This document shows positions 1 to 12,010 of a stretch of 64,000 nt of DNA, piece by piece (the stretch's first letter is position 1; each line of letters starts with the position of its first letter). This DNA comes from Silvania hatchlandensis. Lineage in GTDB: Bacteria; Pseudomonadota; Gammaproteobacteria; Enterobacterales; Enterobacteriaceae. The notes beneath the pieces were generated by a model. That model searched no databases, was not told where the DNA came from, and saw only the letters and a program-made list of their open reading frames with translations. A program made the position numbers and the translations under genes. The stretch is from the NCBI RefSeq assembly GCF_025564065.1, contig NZ_JAMGZK010000046.1, positions 124,001 through 188,000 of the forward strand, given 5' to 3'.

Positions 1-207
1 CCACTTCGCTCTCGACTTCGCGGATTTCGTTCCCGTCCTGGCGTTCGATAATGCAGGTCGCACCCAGCGGCAGTTGCAGGCCGGTAGCTTCCAGCACCAG
101 CCCGGTGGCGCGGGTCAGACGACCGTAGCGACGCACGGACGGCAGCTGGGCCATCTTCGTTTCAAAGTTGTCGAGGGTGTTCAGCCAGCGGGTAAGACGC
201 GCGGTCA

Positions 208-208
<1 letters not shown>
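1..208 (-). CDS. fliI: FliI flagellar export ATPase (N-terminal part, cut by window edge)
   Basis: FliI is the cytoplasmic ATPase that energises the flagellar type III export apparatus. Only the first 69 residues are present. They begin [15 protein letters not shown] and continue with a stretch very close to E. coli FliI ([20 protein letters not shown]), so the assignment does not depend on the missing Walker motifs. The start codon overlaps the stop of fliH (ATGA arrangement), as expected for translational coupling in the fliFGHIJK operon. The gene runs off the left end. Confidence 0.95.
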
Positions 209-3587
<3,379 letters not shown>

Positions 3588-3814
3588 CGCGCACCTCGTA
3601 GCTCTTCGTGGATGACATTATTCGTGTTGAGAAACAAAACAGACTCCCGGGTCGGCAAACACAACAAAAATTCCATAATCATGGCGCTGCCATTATTTGA
3701 TGATTCAGGAATTTCTATGGGTCAAATAACCTGGTTTTTTCATGCTATTTAACGCCTTTATCTCATTGACAGACTGGTACTCTTGAGCGCGTAAAAATCC
3801 ATCAGGGGAAAGTC

Positions 3815-4129
3815 ATGGCAATACAGGGGATTGAAGGCGTCATCAGCCAGCTACAGGCAACGGCAATGACCGCCCGGAATCAGAACGTGGCTGACGTGCA
3901 GCCAACCGTCAGTTTCGCCGGTCAACTGCACGCTGCACTGGACCGCATCAGCGAGACTCAGGGCGCCGCCCGTACGCAGGCTGAAAAATTCACCCTCGGC
4001 GAACCGGGTATCGCGCTGAACGATGTGATGACCGATATGCAAAAAGCGTCGGTATCCATGCAGATGGGTATTCAGGTACGTAATAAACTGATGCAGGCGT
4101 ATCAGGATGTTATGTCTATGCAGGTTTAG
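3815..4129 (+). CDS. fliE: FliE hook-basal body adaptor
   Basis: FliE sits between the MS ring and the proximal rod and is among the first exported rod components. The product is 104 residues, the family's normal size. It starts [18 protein letters not shown] and ends [18 protein letters not shown], both diagnostic. A GGGGAA ribosome site lies just before the ATG. It is monocistronic and divergent from fliF; the 227-bp gap between them should carry the FlhDC-dependent class 2 promoters, though I cannot place the FlhDC box by eye. Confidence 0.97.
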   Translation: MAIQGIEGVISQLQATAMTARNQNVADVQPTVSFAGQLHAALDRISETQGAARTQAEKFTLGEPGIALNDVMTDMQKASVSMQMGIQVRNKLMQAYQDVMSMQV

Positions 4130-4195
4130 TACCTAAGGCGCTGGCAGGCGCACGTCTTTAATGCCACACTCTTTTTTTTATCCGTAGACGGACAA

Positions 4196-4612
4196 ATGAT
4201 GAAAAAAATAGCAATGATGGCGGGGCTGCTGGCGTTAACCGGCTGTGTGCAGGTCGAGAAATATGAGGATGTGATCAAGCATCCCGTTCCGGCAGAGCTG
4301 GCGGGCTACTGGCAGTCGAAAGGGCCGCAAAGCGCGATGGTCAGCCCGGAAGCGATCGCCACGCTGGTGGTAACAAAAGAAGGCGATACCCTGGATTGCC
4401 GTCAATGGGTGCGGGTGGTTGCCGTGCCGGGGAAAATCATGCTGCGCTCGGATGATTTTTACAACGTGACCCAAAAGCGGGATGTCTATCCGCTGGAACG
4501 TGACGGCAGCGCCATCGAGTATGACGGCATGACCCTGCAGCGCGTGGAACGCCCGACCGTTGAATGTGCGGCGTACCTGAGCAAAAATCCGCTGCTCAGT
4601 AAGCTGCCATAA
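4196..4612 (+). CDS. yedD: YedD-family lipoprotein
   Basis: This is a small outer-membrane or periplasmic lipoprotein of unknown function. The signal peptide MMKKIAMMAGLLALTGC has a clear lipobox with Cys17 as the lipidation site (a start one codon downstream is equally possible). The mature part matches E. coli YedD in EYDGMTLQRVERPT and in LVVTKEGDTLDCRQW. In E. coli yedD also faces amyA. Here it lies directly behind fliE, so the yedE-yedF group found between these genes in E. coli is absent. Confidence 0.88.
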   Translation: MMKKIAMMAGLLALTGCVQVEKYEDVIKHPVPAELAGYWQSKGPQSAMVSPEAIATLVVTKEGDTLDCRQWVRVVAVPGKIMLRSDDFYNVTQKRDVYPLERDGSAIEYDGMTLQRVERPTVECAAYLSKNPLLSKLP

Positions 4613-4623
4613 AATTTGTGAAC

Positions 4624-4649
4624 GCCGGGCAGGCATCGCGCCGCCCGGC
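4624..4649. terminator. GC-rich hairpin between yedD and amyA
   Basis: GCCGGGC at 4624-4630 pairs with GCCCGGC at 4643-4649. It sits in the 47-bp gap between two convergent genes and could end both transcripts or act as a REP-like mRNA end; there is no long T-run on either side. Confidence 0.5.
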
Positions 4650-4659
4650 AGTCCCTTCG

Positions 4660-6147
4660 TTACAACACCGCCTCCATCACCCACACGCTGACGCTGCCGC
4701 CGTTGCAGGTGAACACGCCCTCGCCGTTTTCATCCGTTGTAACCGCCTCTTCCCGGTTGCCGAGAAAATCTTTCCAGGTCCGGTTGCCGTAGTTCTCGCC
4801 AAGCGCGATCGTCTTCTCACCCTCATCCCCGTTGGAAAGCACCACCACGCAGCCGGGATCTTCATCGGTACCGCTGCGGCTGAAGGCTATGCAGTTAGGA
4901 TGATCGAACCACAAGGTCTGGATACCGTGGGCAAAGCGCTGGCGGGCAAGGATCAGCTGGTCAAGCTGTTCAATGACCGGCATCTCGATGTGGTAAGTCT
5001 CGCCATCACCGCCGGTATCGTCGTAGCTGGCACCGTACAGATCCGGATAGAAGACGCTCGGCACGCCGTTCTCGCGCAGCAGGATCAGCGCATAGGCCAG
5101 CGGTTTAAACCAGGCCTCAACCGGGGCCTCCAGCGCCTGTAATGGCTGGGTGTCGTGGTTGGCCACCAGCGTCACGGCGTGGAACGGATCGGCCTCTACC
5201 AGCGTGCCGGTAAAGATCTGGCTCATGTCGTAGTCGCGCCCCTGAAGAGAGGCCTCATGGAATTTCATGTGCAGCGGGGCGTCAAACAGCATGGTTTTTC
5301 CGTCCACCTGATCGATATACTGCTGCAGTTTATCGACATCCGGCGACCAGTATTCCGCCACGATAAACAGCGGCTTCGGCGCGACCTCCTGCACGTGTTC
5401 AATCCACTCTTTATAGAACCAGGCCGGAATATGCTTCACTGCATCGAGACGAAAACCGTCGCACTGAGTTTGTTCCATCACCCAGCGCGCCCAGTACTTG
5501 ATCTCCTCGGTCACGGCGTGATTGCGAAAGTCGATGTTCTCGCCCATCAGGTAGTCAAAATTGCCCATCTCGGTATCGACCTGATCGTTCCAGCCTTCGC
5601 CGGTGTAGTCATTGACGATCTTGAAGATGCTGTCTTCATCGGGGTTTTCAATATGGTCGATGCCGCTGAAGCATTTGTAATCCCAGATAAACTGCGAGTA
5701 CTGACCGGCCCGGGCCGGGAAGGTGTAGCGGGTCCAGGCTTCACACTCGATAACGTCTTCGTCGATCTGGGTGCGATCGTCTGAATTGACGCGCTGAACG
5801 CGGATCTGCTCTTTCTCGTCGGCACCCATTTTGTGGTTCACCACCACGTCCATCAGCACCGCGATATCGTTGCGTTTGAGAGCCTCGATAGCGCCGAGCA
5901 GCTGGGCCTTGTCGCCGTACTTGGTAGGGATGGAGCCTTTTTGATCGAACTCGCCAAGATCGAACAGATCGTAGGAGTCGTAGCCAACCGAATAACCGCC
6001 AGAAGCCCCTTTATACGCGGGGGGAAGCCAGACCATGTTAATGCCGATATCGTTTAAACCATCGGCGCGCTCGGCTACTTCCGGCCAGAGCTGACTGCCG
6101 TCAGGGTAATACCAGTGGAAGAACTGCAAGAGGGTGGGGTTTTTCAT
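4660..6147 (-). CDS. amyA: Cytoplasmic alpha-amylase
   Basis: AmyA is a GH13 enzyme hydrolysing alpha-1,4 links in maltodextrins and starch in the cytoplasm; there is no signal peptide. The 495-residue length equals E. coli AmyA. The four conserved regions are visible: DVVVNH (100-105), GFRLDAVKH (231-239, nucleophile Asp235), FIVAEYW with acid/base Glu265, and ANHD with Asp332. It lies between the flagellar blocks exactly as in E. coli, although it has no motility role that I can see. Confidence 0.98.
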   Translation of the reverse strand: MKNPTLLQFFHWYYPDGSQLWPEVAERADGLNDIGINMVWLPPAYKGASGGYSVGYDSYDLFDLGEFDQKGSIPTKYGDKAQLLGAIEALKRNDIAVLMDVVVNHKMGADEKEQIRVQRVNSDDRTQIDEDVIECEAWTRYTFPARAGQYSQFIWDYKCFSGIDHIENPDEDSIFKIVNDYTGEGWNDQVDTEMGNFDYLMGENIDFRNHAVTEEIKYWARWVMEQTQCDGFRLDAVKHIPAWFYKEWIEHVQEVAPKPLFIVAEYWSPDVDKLQQYIDQVDGKTMLFDAPLHMKFHEASLQGRDYDMSQIFTGTLVEADPFHAVTLVANHDTQPLQALEAPVEAWFKPLAYALILLRENGVPSVFYPDLYGASYDDTGGDGETYHIEMPVIEQLDQLILARQRFAHGIQTLWFDHPNCIAFSRSGTDEDPGCVVVLSNGDEGEKTIALGENYGNRTWKDFLGNREEAVTTDENGEGVFTCNGGSVSVWVMEAVL

Positions 6148-6250
6148 CTTCCGTGCTCCAGTTTAAGAACACAGACAGTATGGGCGAGCCGGGAGAAATT
6201 AGCGGGTGAAACAGCAAAATAGTTTTCGCCCGCCAATGATTACCCCCGGG

Positions 6251-6610
6251 TTAAATATCAGTGGGGAAGAGAATATTGCCAGAGAGACGTCCATACGTTG
6301 CATTCAGATTATGTTGTCGGGAGGTTTGCCCAACCAAAGTTCTCAGTTCGTCCATACGCTGCTGCAGCAAGGCTTTAAGCTCAATTTCATTATCGAGTAT
6401 CTGTCTCAGGATCGGGCGAATTTGCGCCTGTACAGGCGACGCAACGTCACTGGCATCCTGAAACTGCGTCAGTTTTTCGACCGCAGTAAGATATTTTACT
6501 TCGTATGCAATCAGCTCATCCCAGCGCCCCGATTTGGTCAGAGCCAGCATCGCTGCACTGGTGGTTAACAACTGCTGATAGTGTTGGAGCAACCCGAGAT
6601 TGGCTTCCAT
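6251..6610 (-). CDS. fliT: FliT flagellar chaperone and FlhDC regulator
   Basis: FliT is the export chaperone of the cap protein FliD and, when free, an anti-activator of FlhDC. The 119-residue, largely helical product (MEANLGLLQHYQQLL start, then KALLQQRMDELRTLVGQ) fits the family in size and pattern. Its start codon overlaps the fliS stop by one base, making it the last gene of fliDST. The identification relies on position as well as on weak sequence similarity, since FliT diverges fast. Confidence 0.92.
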   Translation of the reverse strand: MEANLGLLQHYQQLLTTSAAMLALTKSGRWDELIAYEVKYLTAVEKLTQFQDASDVASPVQAQIRPILRQILDNEIELKALLQQRMDELRTLVGQTSRQHNLNATYGRLSGNILFPTDI

Positions 6611-7020
6611 TAGTAATTATCCCGCGCATGCTGAGAATGGGGACCTATCTCTTTCCAGGCATCAGCAATATTGTTGAGTAACTCCACCACTTCATTAATG
6701 GCATCGAGATCATTATGAAGGTTGGCCTGTAGAAGACGCCGGGTCATATAGTCATAGAGGCTATCCAGATTGGTCGTTAGTTCGCCGCCAATTTCGTGGT
6801 TTAGCCCTGACTGTAACCCGTTACTGATGATATTGATGGCTTTGGTCAGCGCCAGGCCTTTGCCGGCGATATCCCCTTGCTCAATCAATATCATGGCTCT
6901 TTTCATGGCGCTTAACGCGCCATCAAAAAGAAGAACCACCAGTTGATGCGGGCTGGCACTCAGGACCGCGCTCTCAACACCGACTTGCGCATAGGCCTGA
7001 ATTCCCGATTTTGTATACAT
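6610..7020 (-). CDS. fliS: FliS flagellin chaperone
   Basis: FliS binds the C-terminal D0 region of flagellin in the cytoplasm and prevents premature polymerisation. I chose the ATG at 7020 (MYTKSGIQAYAQVGVESAVL), which gives 136 residues, the E. coli length, and is preceded by GAGG at the right distance; a TTG four codons upstream would include that ribosome site inside the gene. Five different flagellins must be served by this one chaperone, which fits with their near-identical C-termini. Confidence 0.97.
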   Translation of the reverse strand: MYTKSGIQAYAQVGVESAVLSASPHQLVVLLFDGALSAMKRAMILIEQGDIAGKGLALTKAINIISNGLQSGLNHEIGGELTTNLDSLYDYMTRRLLQANLHNDLDAINEVVELLNNIADAWKEIGPHSQHARDNY

Positions 7021-7042
7021 GGTAAACCTCAATTCATCTTCA

Positions 7043-8446
7043 TTAACTGTTCATGGCATTGAACTGTTGAGTCAGATAGCTCCCTGTTTGGTCCATGGAG
7101 GAAACAAGCTGGCTCAGACTGGTAAACTGCGTTTTGTAGCGCGCCATGGTGGCTTCAATTTGTGCTGCGACTCGAGTGGACTGTTCAGTCAGCTGCTTAA
7201 GCGTTTTATTAATGCCATCAGTGGCATTTTTAACTGACCCCTCGTTGCCTAACATGTCTTTCAACAGGTTGCTGGTCTGGGTCGCTAAACCTGTGGTTTT
7301 GCCATCGCCAGACAGGAAGGCGACTACATCGACAGATTTGTCCGTCAAGGCTTTGCCTAACTTGGTGCTGTCGACGGTCAACTTACCGGTAATATCCTGT
7401 GTAATGCCCAGTTGTGACAGGGTTGCTAAATCACCACTGCCTTGAGAAGACGAGAGCATAGAGCGCAGTCGCGTCTGGATATTACGTAACGTGCCGTCAC
7501 CCAGCAGGTCGCCGTTAGTGGAGTCCTGGGACGCATCACCCTGTTTGACCGCGGTATATTTCGTCTGATTGCTAATGGTGGTTTGCAACGAGTTATACGC
7601 ATCAACAAAGGCCTGAATCGCATCGGTCATCGGCTGATTGTCTTTCACGACTGACAGCGTCTCCGGACTGCCGACATTGGTCTTGGTCAGATTCAGCGTC
7701 ACGCCTTCCGGAGCATCGGTAATGGTGTTGCTGCTACGCGTGATCTTGATACCGTTAATGTTTACGACGGCATCTGACGCAGCAACCTGGACGGTCATTC
7801 CTTTGGATGTATCCAGCGGATCGTGGCCGATATATTTCGCCAGTTCGCTGTCATCAGTGGTGATCGTCATCTCATTGGTTGTGCCGCTGTCACGCGACGT
7901 CAATGACAAGTAATAACTGTTGTCATCGGCTTTAATGATGCTGGCGGTCACGCTGCCCTGTTTGGCGTTAATTGCATCACGCACATCGGCAAGGCTGGTT
8001 TTGTCGCTGGCAAGCGTTACTGTCAGCGGATCTTTCTGGCCCGGCTGGGTGATAGTGACAGTGCGAGAACTCATCCCACTGTCGCCCAGATCGGTATCTT
8101 TGTTAGCCACTTTCGGGCTCAGCAGCGTTTGCGCCGCTGCCAGTTTAGTGACCTCTACCGAATACGAACCCGCAGTCGCGCTGCTAGCCAGCGTCGCGCT
8201 GAATGCAGTATTGGTGCTGGTCACTTTTGCCTGCGCAATGGCGGACGTGTTCTTCAGCGCATCCGATGCACTCTGAAACTTGGTTAATGACGCCTGAACC
8301 ACGCTCCACGCCGTCAGTTTTGCTTTATACGAGGTCTGTTGCGTCGTAATCGGCGTGAGTTTGGTCTGTTCGGCGGTCTCTAAATTGTCATATAACGTAC
8401 CGAGATTCAGGCTGGTTCCAGCGCCGAGAGAACTAATACTTGCCAT
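7043..8446 (-). CDS. fliD: FliD filament cap (HAP2)
   Basis: FliD forms the cap at the filament tip and helps flagellin monomers fold into place. The ATG at 8446 (MASISSLGAGTSLNLGTLYD) is preceded by AAGGAT and gives 467 residues, like E. coli (468); the frame stays open about 30 codons further upstream but that part is not conserved. The C-terminal helical segment (MARYKTQFTSLSQLVSSMDQ then GSYLTQQFNAMNS) is typical. It is the first gene of fliDST, with a sigma-28 promoter upstream. Confidence 0.97.
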   Translation of the reverse strand: MASISSLGAGTSLNLGTLYDNLETAEQTKLTPITTQQTSYKAKLTAWSVVQASLTKFQSASDALKNTSAIAQAKVTSTNTAFSATLASSATAGSYSVEVTKLAAAQTLLSPKVANKDTDLGDSGMSSRTVTITQPGQKDPLTVTLASDKTSLADVRDAINAKQGSVTASIIKADDNSYYLSLTSRDSGTTNEMTITTDDSELAKYIGHDPLDTSKGMTVQVAASDAVVNINGIKITRSSNTITDAPEGVTLNLTKTNVGSPETLSVVKDNQPMTDAIQAFVDAYNSLQTTISNQTKYTAVKQGDASQDSTNGDLLGDGTLRNIQTRLRSMLSSSQGSGDLATLSQLGITQDITGKLTVDSTKLGKALTDKSVDVVAFLSGDGKTTGLATQTSNLLKDMLGNEGSVKNATDGINKTLKQLTEQSTRVAAQIEATMARYKTQFTSLSQLVSSMDQTGSYLTQQFNAMNS

Positions 8447-8481
8447 TTTTTCATCCTTTATTAAGACAATCGCTGGATGCT

Positions 8482-8508
8482 CTATCGGCAGAAACGGCAA
8501 AAAGATTA
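8482..8508 (-). promoter_or_regulatory. Sigma-28 promoter of fliDST
   Basis: Read on the minus strand: TAATCTTT, 11 bases, then GCCGATAG, against the FliA consensus TAAAGTTT-N11-GCCGATAA (6 of 8 and 7 of 8). It ends about 35 bp before the fliD ATG, the expected place for the class 3 promoter. Confidence 0.75.
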
Positions 8509-8590
8509 GCGTTTTTTTGCGCTTATCAATGCGCAAATAAAGCAGAGAAAGATCGGGCAGTTTGCCCCTTTAAAAAAATGATCATTTTCC

Positions 8591-8617
8591 TAAAGGTTGA
8601 GGGGGGGAAGTCGATAA
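8591..8617 (+). promoter_or_regulatory. Sigma-28 promoter of fliC1, with G7 tract in the spacer
   Basis: TAAAGGTT (8591-8598), an 11-base spacer and GTCGATAA (8610-8617) match the FliA consensus well. Unlike the four other flagellin promoters, the spacer consists mostly of a run of seven G (8601-8607). A change in the length of this run would change the -35/-10 distance. Confidence 0.85.
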
Positions 8618-8683
8618 TCAGATGAACGGTGAGAAAGCCGTAGGCAGATGCCTGAATCTGATAACTTTTTGAAGGAATAAATC

Positions 8684-9643
8684 ATGGCTGTTATTAATAC
8701 TAACACCTTGTCGCTGATGACCCAGAGCAATCTGAACAAATCACAGTCGACGCTGGGTACTGCGATTGAGCGTCTGTCCTCCGGTCTGCGTATCAACAGC
8801 GCAAAAGATGACGCGGCGGGTCAGGCGATCGCTAACCGCTTCACCTCTAACATCAATGGCCTGAACGTCGCTGCTCGTAACGCCAACGACGGTATCTCTC
8901 TGGCACAGACTGCGGAAGGTGCGCTTAGCGAAATCAACAACAACTTACAGCGCATTCGTGACCTGACCGTACAGGCGCAGAACAGCTCTAACTCTGCCAC
9001 CGACCTGGATTCTATCCAATCTGAAGTAAATGAGCGTATGAAAGAGATCGATCGTGTGACTACACAGACCGATTTCAACGGCATCAAGGTTCTGAATAAC
9101 GCAACGGCTACCGCGAAAAGCTATAATTTCCAAGTCGGTTCTAAAGATGCTGAAACCATTGGAATCTCTCTCAACAGTGCTGCTGGATGGAACCTGGCGT
9201 CGGCAAACGCGGATAGCACCACTACAGCCGTTACGGGCGCTGGCGTATATGCCAACACCGTTGCTGCAGCAACACTGACAGATGTAAATGGTACTGCTGG
9301 TAACCGTTCTGTTGCCGCAATTGGTTTCGACGTACGAAGCGGAAAAGTCACCGCTGCAGCGTTGGGCGCAGGTAAGCCACTGGAAGATATTGATAAAGCT
9401 ATCAAAGCTGTTGATACTCAGCGTAGCTCCCTCGGTGCCTCTCAGAACCGTTTTGAGTCTACGGTGACCAACCTGAACAACACCGTGAACAACCTGTCTG
9501 CAGCCCGCAGCCGTATTCAGGATTCTGACTACGCGACTGAGGTGTCCAACATGTCCCGCGCTCAGATCCTGCAGCAGGCTGGTTCTTCAGTACTTGCTCA
9601 GGCTAACCAGGTTCCGCAGACCATGTTGTCCCTGCTGCGTTAA
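8684..9643 (+). CDS. fliC: Flagellin, first of five tandem copies (fliC1)
   Basis: Flagellin is the filament subunit. The 319 residues comprise D0/D1 N-terminal domain (1-~135, [16 protein letters not shown] start, [13 protein letters not shown] at 88-100), a variable middle (~140-235, here AGWNLASANADSTTTAVTGA) and a C-terminal D1/D0 block (last 81 residues, ending PQTMLSLLR). It is about 180 residues shorter than E. coli K-12 FliC, so the outer D2/D3 domains are reduced. It differs from the other copies in having ATDLDS rather than ASDIDS at 105-110 and STVTN in the C-terminal block. It is divergent from fliD. Confidence 0.98.
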   Translation: MAVINTNTLSLMTQSNLNKSQSTLGTAIERLSSGLRINSAKDDAAGQAIANRFTSNINGLNVAARNANDGISLAQTAEGALSEINNNLQRIRDLTVQAQNSSNSATDLDSIQSEVNERMKEIDRVTTQTDFNGIKVLNNATATAKSYNFQVGSKDAETIGISLNSAAGWNLASANADSTTTAVTGAGVYANTVAAATLTDVNGTAGNRSVAAIGFDVRSGKVTAAALGAGKPLEDIDKAIKAVDTQRSSLGASQNRFESTVTNLNNTVNNLSAARSRIQDSDYATEVSNMSRAQILQQAGSSVLAQANQVPQTMLSLLR

Positions 9644-9661
9644 TAGCGTAATCGCATTTCG

Positions 9662-9687
9662 AAAGCGCCGCATGTCGGCGCTTTTTT
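9662..9687 (+). terminator. Rho-independent terminator of fliC1
   Basis: AAAGCGCCG, a short loop CATGT and CGGCGCTTTTTT, 18 bp after the stop. The same stem recurs after fliC2, fliC3 and fliC4. Confidence 0.92.
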
Positions 9688-9728
9688 CTATGCAAAAATG
9701 CGGCACACCGTGGCGACAGCAATTCCAC

Positions 9729-9755
9729 TAAAGTTTAAACGTGTCTGGTCGATAA
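9729..9755 (+). promoter_or_regulatory. Sigma-28 promoter of fliC2
   Basis: TAAAGTTT (9729-9736), 11-base spacer, GTCGATAA (9748-9755): a perfect -35 and 7 of 8 in the -10. It is about 70 bp before the ATG, leaving a leader that is conserved among copies 2-5. Confidence 0.9.
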
Positions 9756-9826
9756 CGATTAAGAAGGCGATAAAGCCGCTGGCCGCATGCCGTAACTTAA
9801 TGACAAATATTGAAGGATAAAAAATC

Positions 9827-10717
9827 ATGGCAGTGATTAACACTAACACTCTGTCGCTGATGACCCAGAGCAACCTGAATAAGTCTCAGTCGACCTTAGG
9901 TACTGCAATTGAGCGTCTGTCGTCTGGTCTGCGTATCAATAGTGCAAAAGATGACGCTGCGGGTCAGGCAATCGCAAACCGTTTCACCTCTAACATTAAC
10001 GGCCTGAACGTGGCTGCACGTAACGCCAATGACGGTATCTCTCTGGCGCAGACCGCTGAGGGTGCACTCAGCGAAATTAACAACAACCTGCAGCGTGTGC
10101 GTGACCTGACCGTTCAGGCGCAGAACAGCTCCAACTCCGCTTCCGACATTGACTCCATCCAGTCTGAAGTGAACGAGCGTATGAAAGAAATTAACCGTGT
10201 AGCGACACAGACAGATTTTAACGGTATCAAAGTGCTGAACAATACCGCGACCAAGGCGTTTGATTTCCAGGTTGGGTCCAAAGATGCTGAAAAAATCAGT
10301 ATCTCAATGAACGATAAAACCGCCTGGGATAAATATACTGCAGCGTCAACACCAGGCGTAGCTGGTCTGAGTGGCAACTTTGTTGCTGCCGATCGTAAAG
10401 TCGGAAGTAACGGTTACGATGTTCTGCAGAACGACGGTACAAATGGTACGGGTTTAAAAACCATTGACGACGCGATTAAAGCCGTCGATACCCAGCGTAG
10501 CTCCCTGGGTGCTTCCCAGAACCGTTTCGAATCGACCATCACCAACCTGAACAACACTGTGAATAACCTGTCTGCTGCCCGCAGCCGTATTCAGGATTCT
10601 GACTACGCCACTGAAGTTTCCAACATGTCCCGCGCGCAGATCCTGCAGCAGGCTGGCTCTTCAGTACTGGCGCAGGCCAACCAGGTTCCGCAGACCATGC
10701 TGTCCCTGTTGCGTTAA
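9827..10717 (+). CDS. fliC: Flagellin, second tandem copy (fliC2)
   Basis: This is the shortest copy, 296 residues. The N-terminal block is nearly identical to fliC1 ([10 protein letters not shown] variant at 88-97), and the C-terminal 81 residues match, with STITN. Its middle (~140-215) is unrelated in detail: [20 protein letters not shown] then [20 protein letters not shown]. Conserved ends with a divergent surface part are the pattern expected of an antigenically variable filament subunit. It has its own promoter and terminator. The 3' end, including the stop and following TCGTTT, resembles that of fliC4. Confidence 0.98.
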   Translation: MAVINTNTLSLMTQSNLNKSQSTLGTAIERLSSGLRINSAKDDAAGQAIANRFTSNINGLNVAARNANDGISLAQTAEGALSEINNNLQRVRDLTVQAQNSSNSASDIDSIQSEVNERMKEINRVATQTDFNGIKVLNNTATKAFDFQVGSKDAEKISISMNDKTAWDKYTAASTPGVAGLSGNFVAADRKVGSNGYDVLQNDGTNGTGLKTIDDAIKAVDTQRSSLGASQNRFESTITNLNNTVNNLSAARSRIQDSDYATEVSNMSRAQILQQAGSSVLAQANQVPQTMLSLLR

Positions 10718-10734
10718 TCGTTTTATAGCAGTAC

Positions 10735-10762
10735 AAAAAGCGCCGCATGTCGGCGCTTTTTT
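10735..10762 (+). terminator. Rho-independent terminator of fliC2
   Basis: AAAAAGCGCCG-CATGT-CGGCGCTTTTTT begins 18 bp after the stop codon. Confidence 0.92.
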
Positions 10763-10805
10763 CTTTTTAAATCAGTGAAAAAGATGTTCGTTTTTTTATT
10801 AAAAC

Positions 10806-10832
10806 TAAAGTTTGAACCTGTCCTGTCGATAA
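10806..10832 (+). promoter_or_regulatory. Sigma-28 promoter of fliC3
   Basis: TAAAGTTT (10806-10813), spacer of 11, GTCGATAA (10825-10832). Spacer and flanks are almost the same as in the fliC5 promoter. Confidence 0.9.
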
Positions 10833-10849
10833 CTTTTATGAAGGCAATG

Positions 10850-11258
10850 AAGCCGCAGGCCGCATGCCGTAACTCATGAATAAAATTGAAGGATACATAC
10901 TATGGCAGTGATTAATACCAACACCCTGTCGCTGATGACTCAGAGCAACCTGAACAAGTCTCAGTCGACCCTGGGTACCGCGATTGAGCGTCTGTCCTCC
11001 GGCCTGCGTATCAACAGCGCGAAAGACGATGCTGCGGGTCAGGCGATTGCTAACCGTTTCACCTCTAACATCAACGGCCTGAACGTAGCGGCGCGTAATG
11101 CGAACGACGGTATTTCTCTGGCGCAGACTGCAGAAGGCGCGCTGGGCGAAATCAACAACAACCTGCAGCGAATCCGTGACCTGACCGTTCAGGCGCAGAA
11201 CAGCTCAAACTCTGCATCTGACATCGACTCCATTCAGTCTGAAGTCAACCAGCGTATG
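10850..11258 (+). repeat. 409-bp direct repeat, copy A (fliC3 leader and 5' end)
   Basis: By eye, 10850-11258 is identical base for base to 13127-13535 (constant offset of 2277). It covers the last ~50 bp of the leader and the first 119 codons. Identity ends where the variable middle approaches (ATGGAAGAG here, ATGCAGGAA in copy B). Identity at third codon positions points to recent duplication or gene conversion rather than selection on protein alone. Confidence 0.85.
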
Positions 11259-11819
11259 GAAGAGATCAACCGCGTTACCAATGAGACTGACTTCAACGGC
11301 ATCAAAATTCTGGATAATGCGGCATCGAAGAAATTCGATTTCCAGGTCGGTTCGAAAGATGCTGAGAAAATCTCTATTACGATGGACGTCAGTGATTTCA
11401 GCGCGACGGGCGGCTGGGATATGTACAACGCCGGTGGCGCTGTACCAGCAACGCAAGTGAACAATGAAGCACGTACCGTTGCGGCCAAAGGTTTTGACGT
11501 GCGCAAAGTCTCTTCAGGTCCTTACGATGCGGCTGATACCGCGACCTGGGGCGCGCTGCAGACTGTTGATGCTGCCATCAAATCCGTCGACACTCAGCGT
11601 AGCTCCCTGGGTGCCTCCCAGAACCGTTTTGAATCGACCATTACCAACCTGAACAATACCGTGAACAACCTGTCTGCAGCCCGCAGCCGTATTCAGGATT
11701 CCGACTACGCGACTGAAGTGTCCAATATGTCTCGTGCGCAGATCCTGCAGCAGGCGGGCTCTTCAGTACTGGCGCAGGCCAACCAGGTTCCGCAGACTAT
11801 GTTGTCTCTGCTGCGTTAA
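10902..11819 (+). CDS. fliC: Flagellin, third tandem copy (fliC3)
   Basis: The product has 305 residues. N-terminal D0/D1 carries ALGEINNNL at 80-88, shared only with fliC5, and [20 protein letters not shown] around 117-136. The middle (~140-225) reads [20 protein letters not shown], then [13 protein letters not shown] and a distinct tail before the conserved last 81 residues. A single-gene transcript is expected, because sigma-28 promoter and terminator flank it closely. The first 119 codons are identical in DNA to fliC5. Confidence 0.98.
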   Translation: MAVINTNTLSLMTQSNLNKSQSTLGTAIERLSSGLRINSAKDDAAGQAIANRFTSNINGLNVAARNANDGISLAQTAEGALGEINNNLQRIRDLTVQAQNSSNSASDIDSIQSEVNQRMEEINRVTNETDFNGIKILDNAASKKFDFQVGSKDAEKISITMDVSDFSATGGWDMYNAGGAVPATQVNNEARTVAAKGFDVRKVSSGPYDAADTATWGALQTVDAAIKSVDTQRSSLGASQNRFESTITNLNNTVNNLSAARSRIQDSDYATEVSNMSRAQILQQAGSSVLAQANQVPQTMLSLLR

Positions 11820-11838
11820 TTGGTTTTCGCCATTTAGT

Positions 11839-11866
11839 AAAAGCGCCGCATATCGGCGCTTTTTTT
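11839..11866 (+). terminator. Rho-independent terminator of fliC3
   Basis: AAAAGCGCCG-CATAT-CGGCGCTTTTTTT, 19 bp after the stop; the loop has one base change relative to the other copies. Confidence 0.92.
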
Positions 11867-11909
11867 ATTTGAAAATCAGTGACGAAATAGTCAGAAACAT
11901 TAATCGTAT

Positions 11910-11936
11910 TAAAGTTTTAGTGTGTCCTGTCGATAA
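11910..11936 (+). promoter_or_regulatory. Sigma-28 promoter of fliC4
   Basis: TAAAGTTT (11910-11917), spacer of 11, GTCGATAA (11929-11936). The leader after it differs from the others by an added GTCGCATGC, which lengthens this spacer to 191 bp. Confidence 0.9.
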
Positions 11937-12010
11937 CTTTTAGGAAGTCGCATGCCGCAGGCCGCATGCGTCGGGTCGTAATACATGACTCAAATTAAAG
12001 GATAATTACC

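Noticed and set aside
8447..8683. Invertible promoter (hin-like) between fliD and fliC1
   Set aside because: No inverted repeats of suitable length flank the region and no recombinase gene is in the window.
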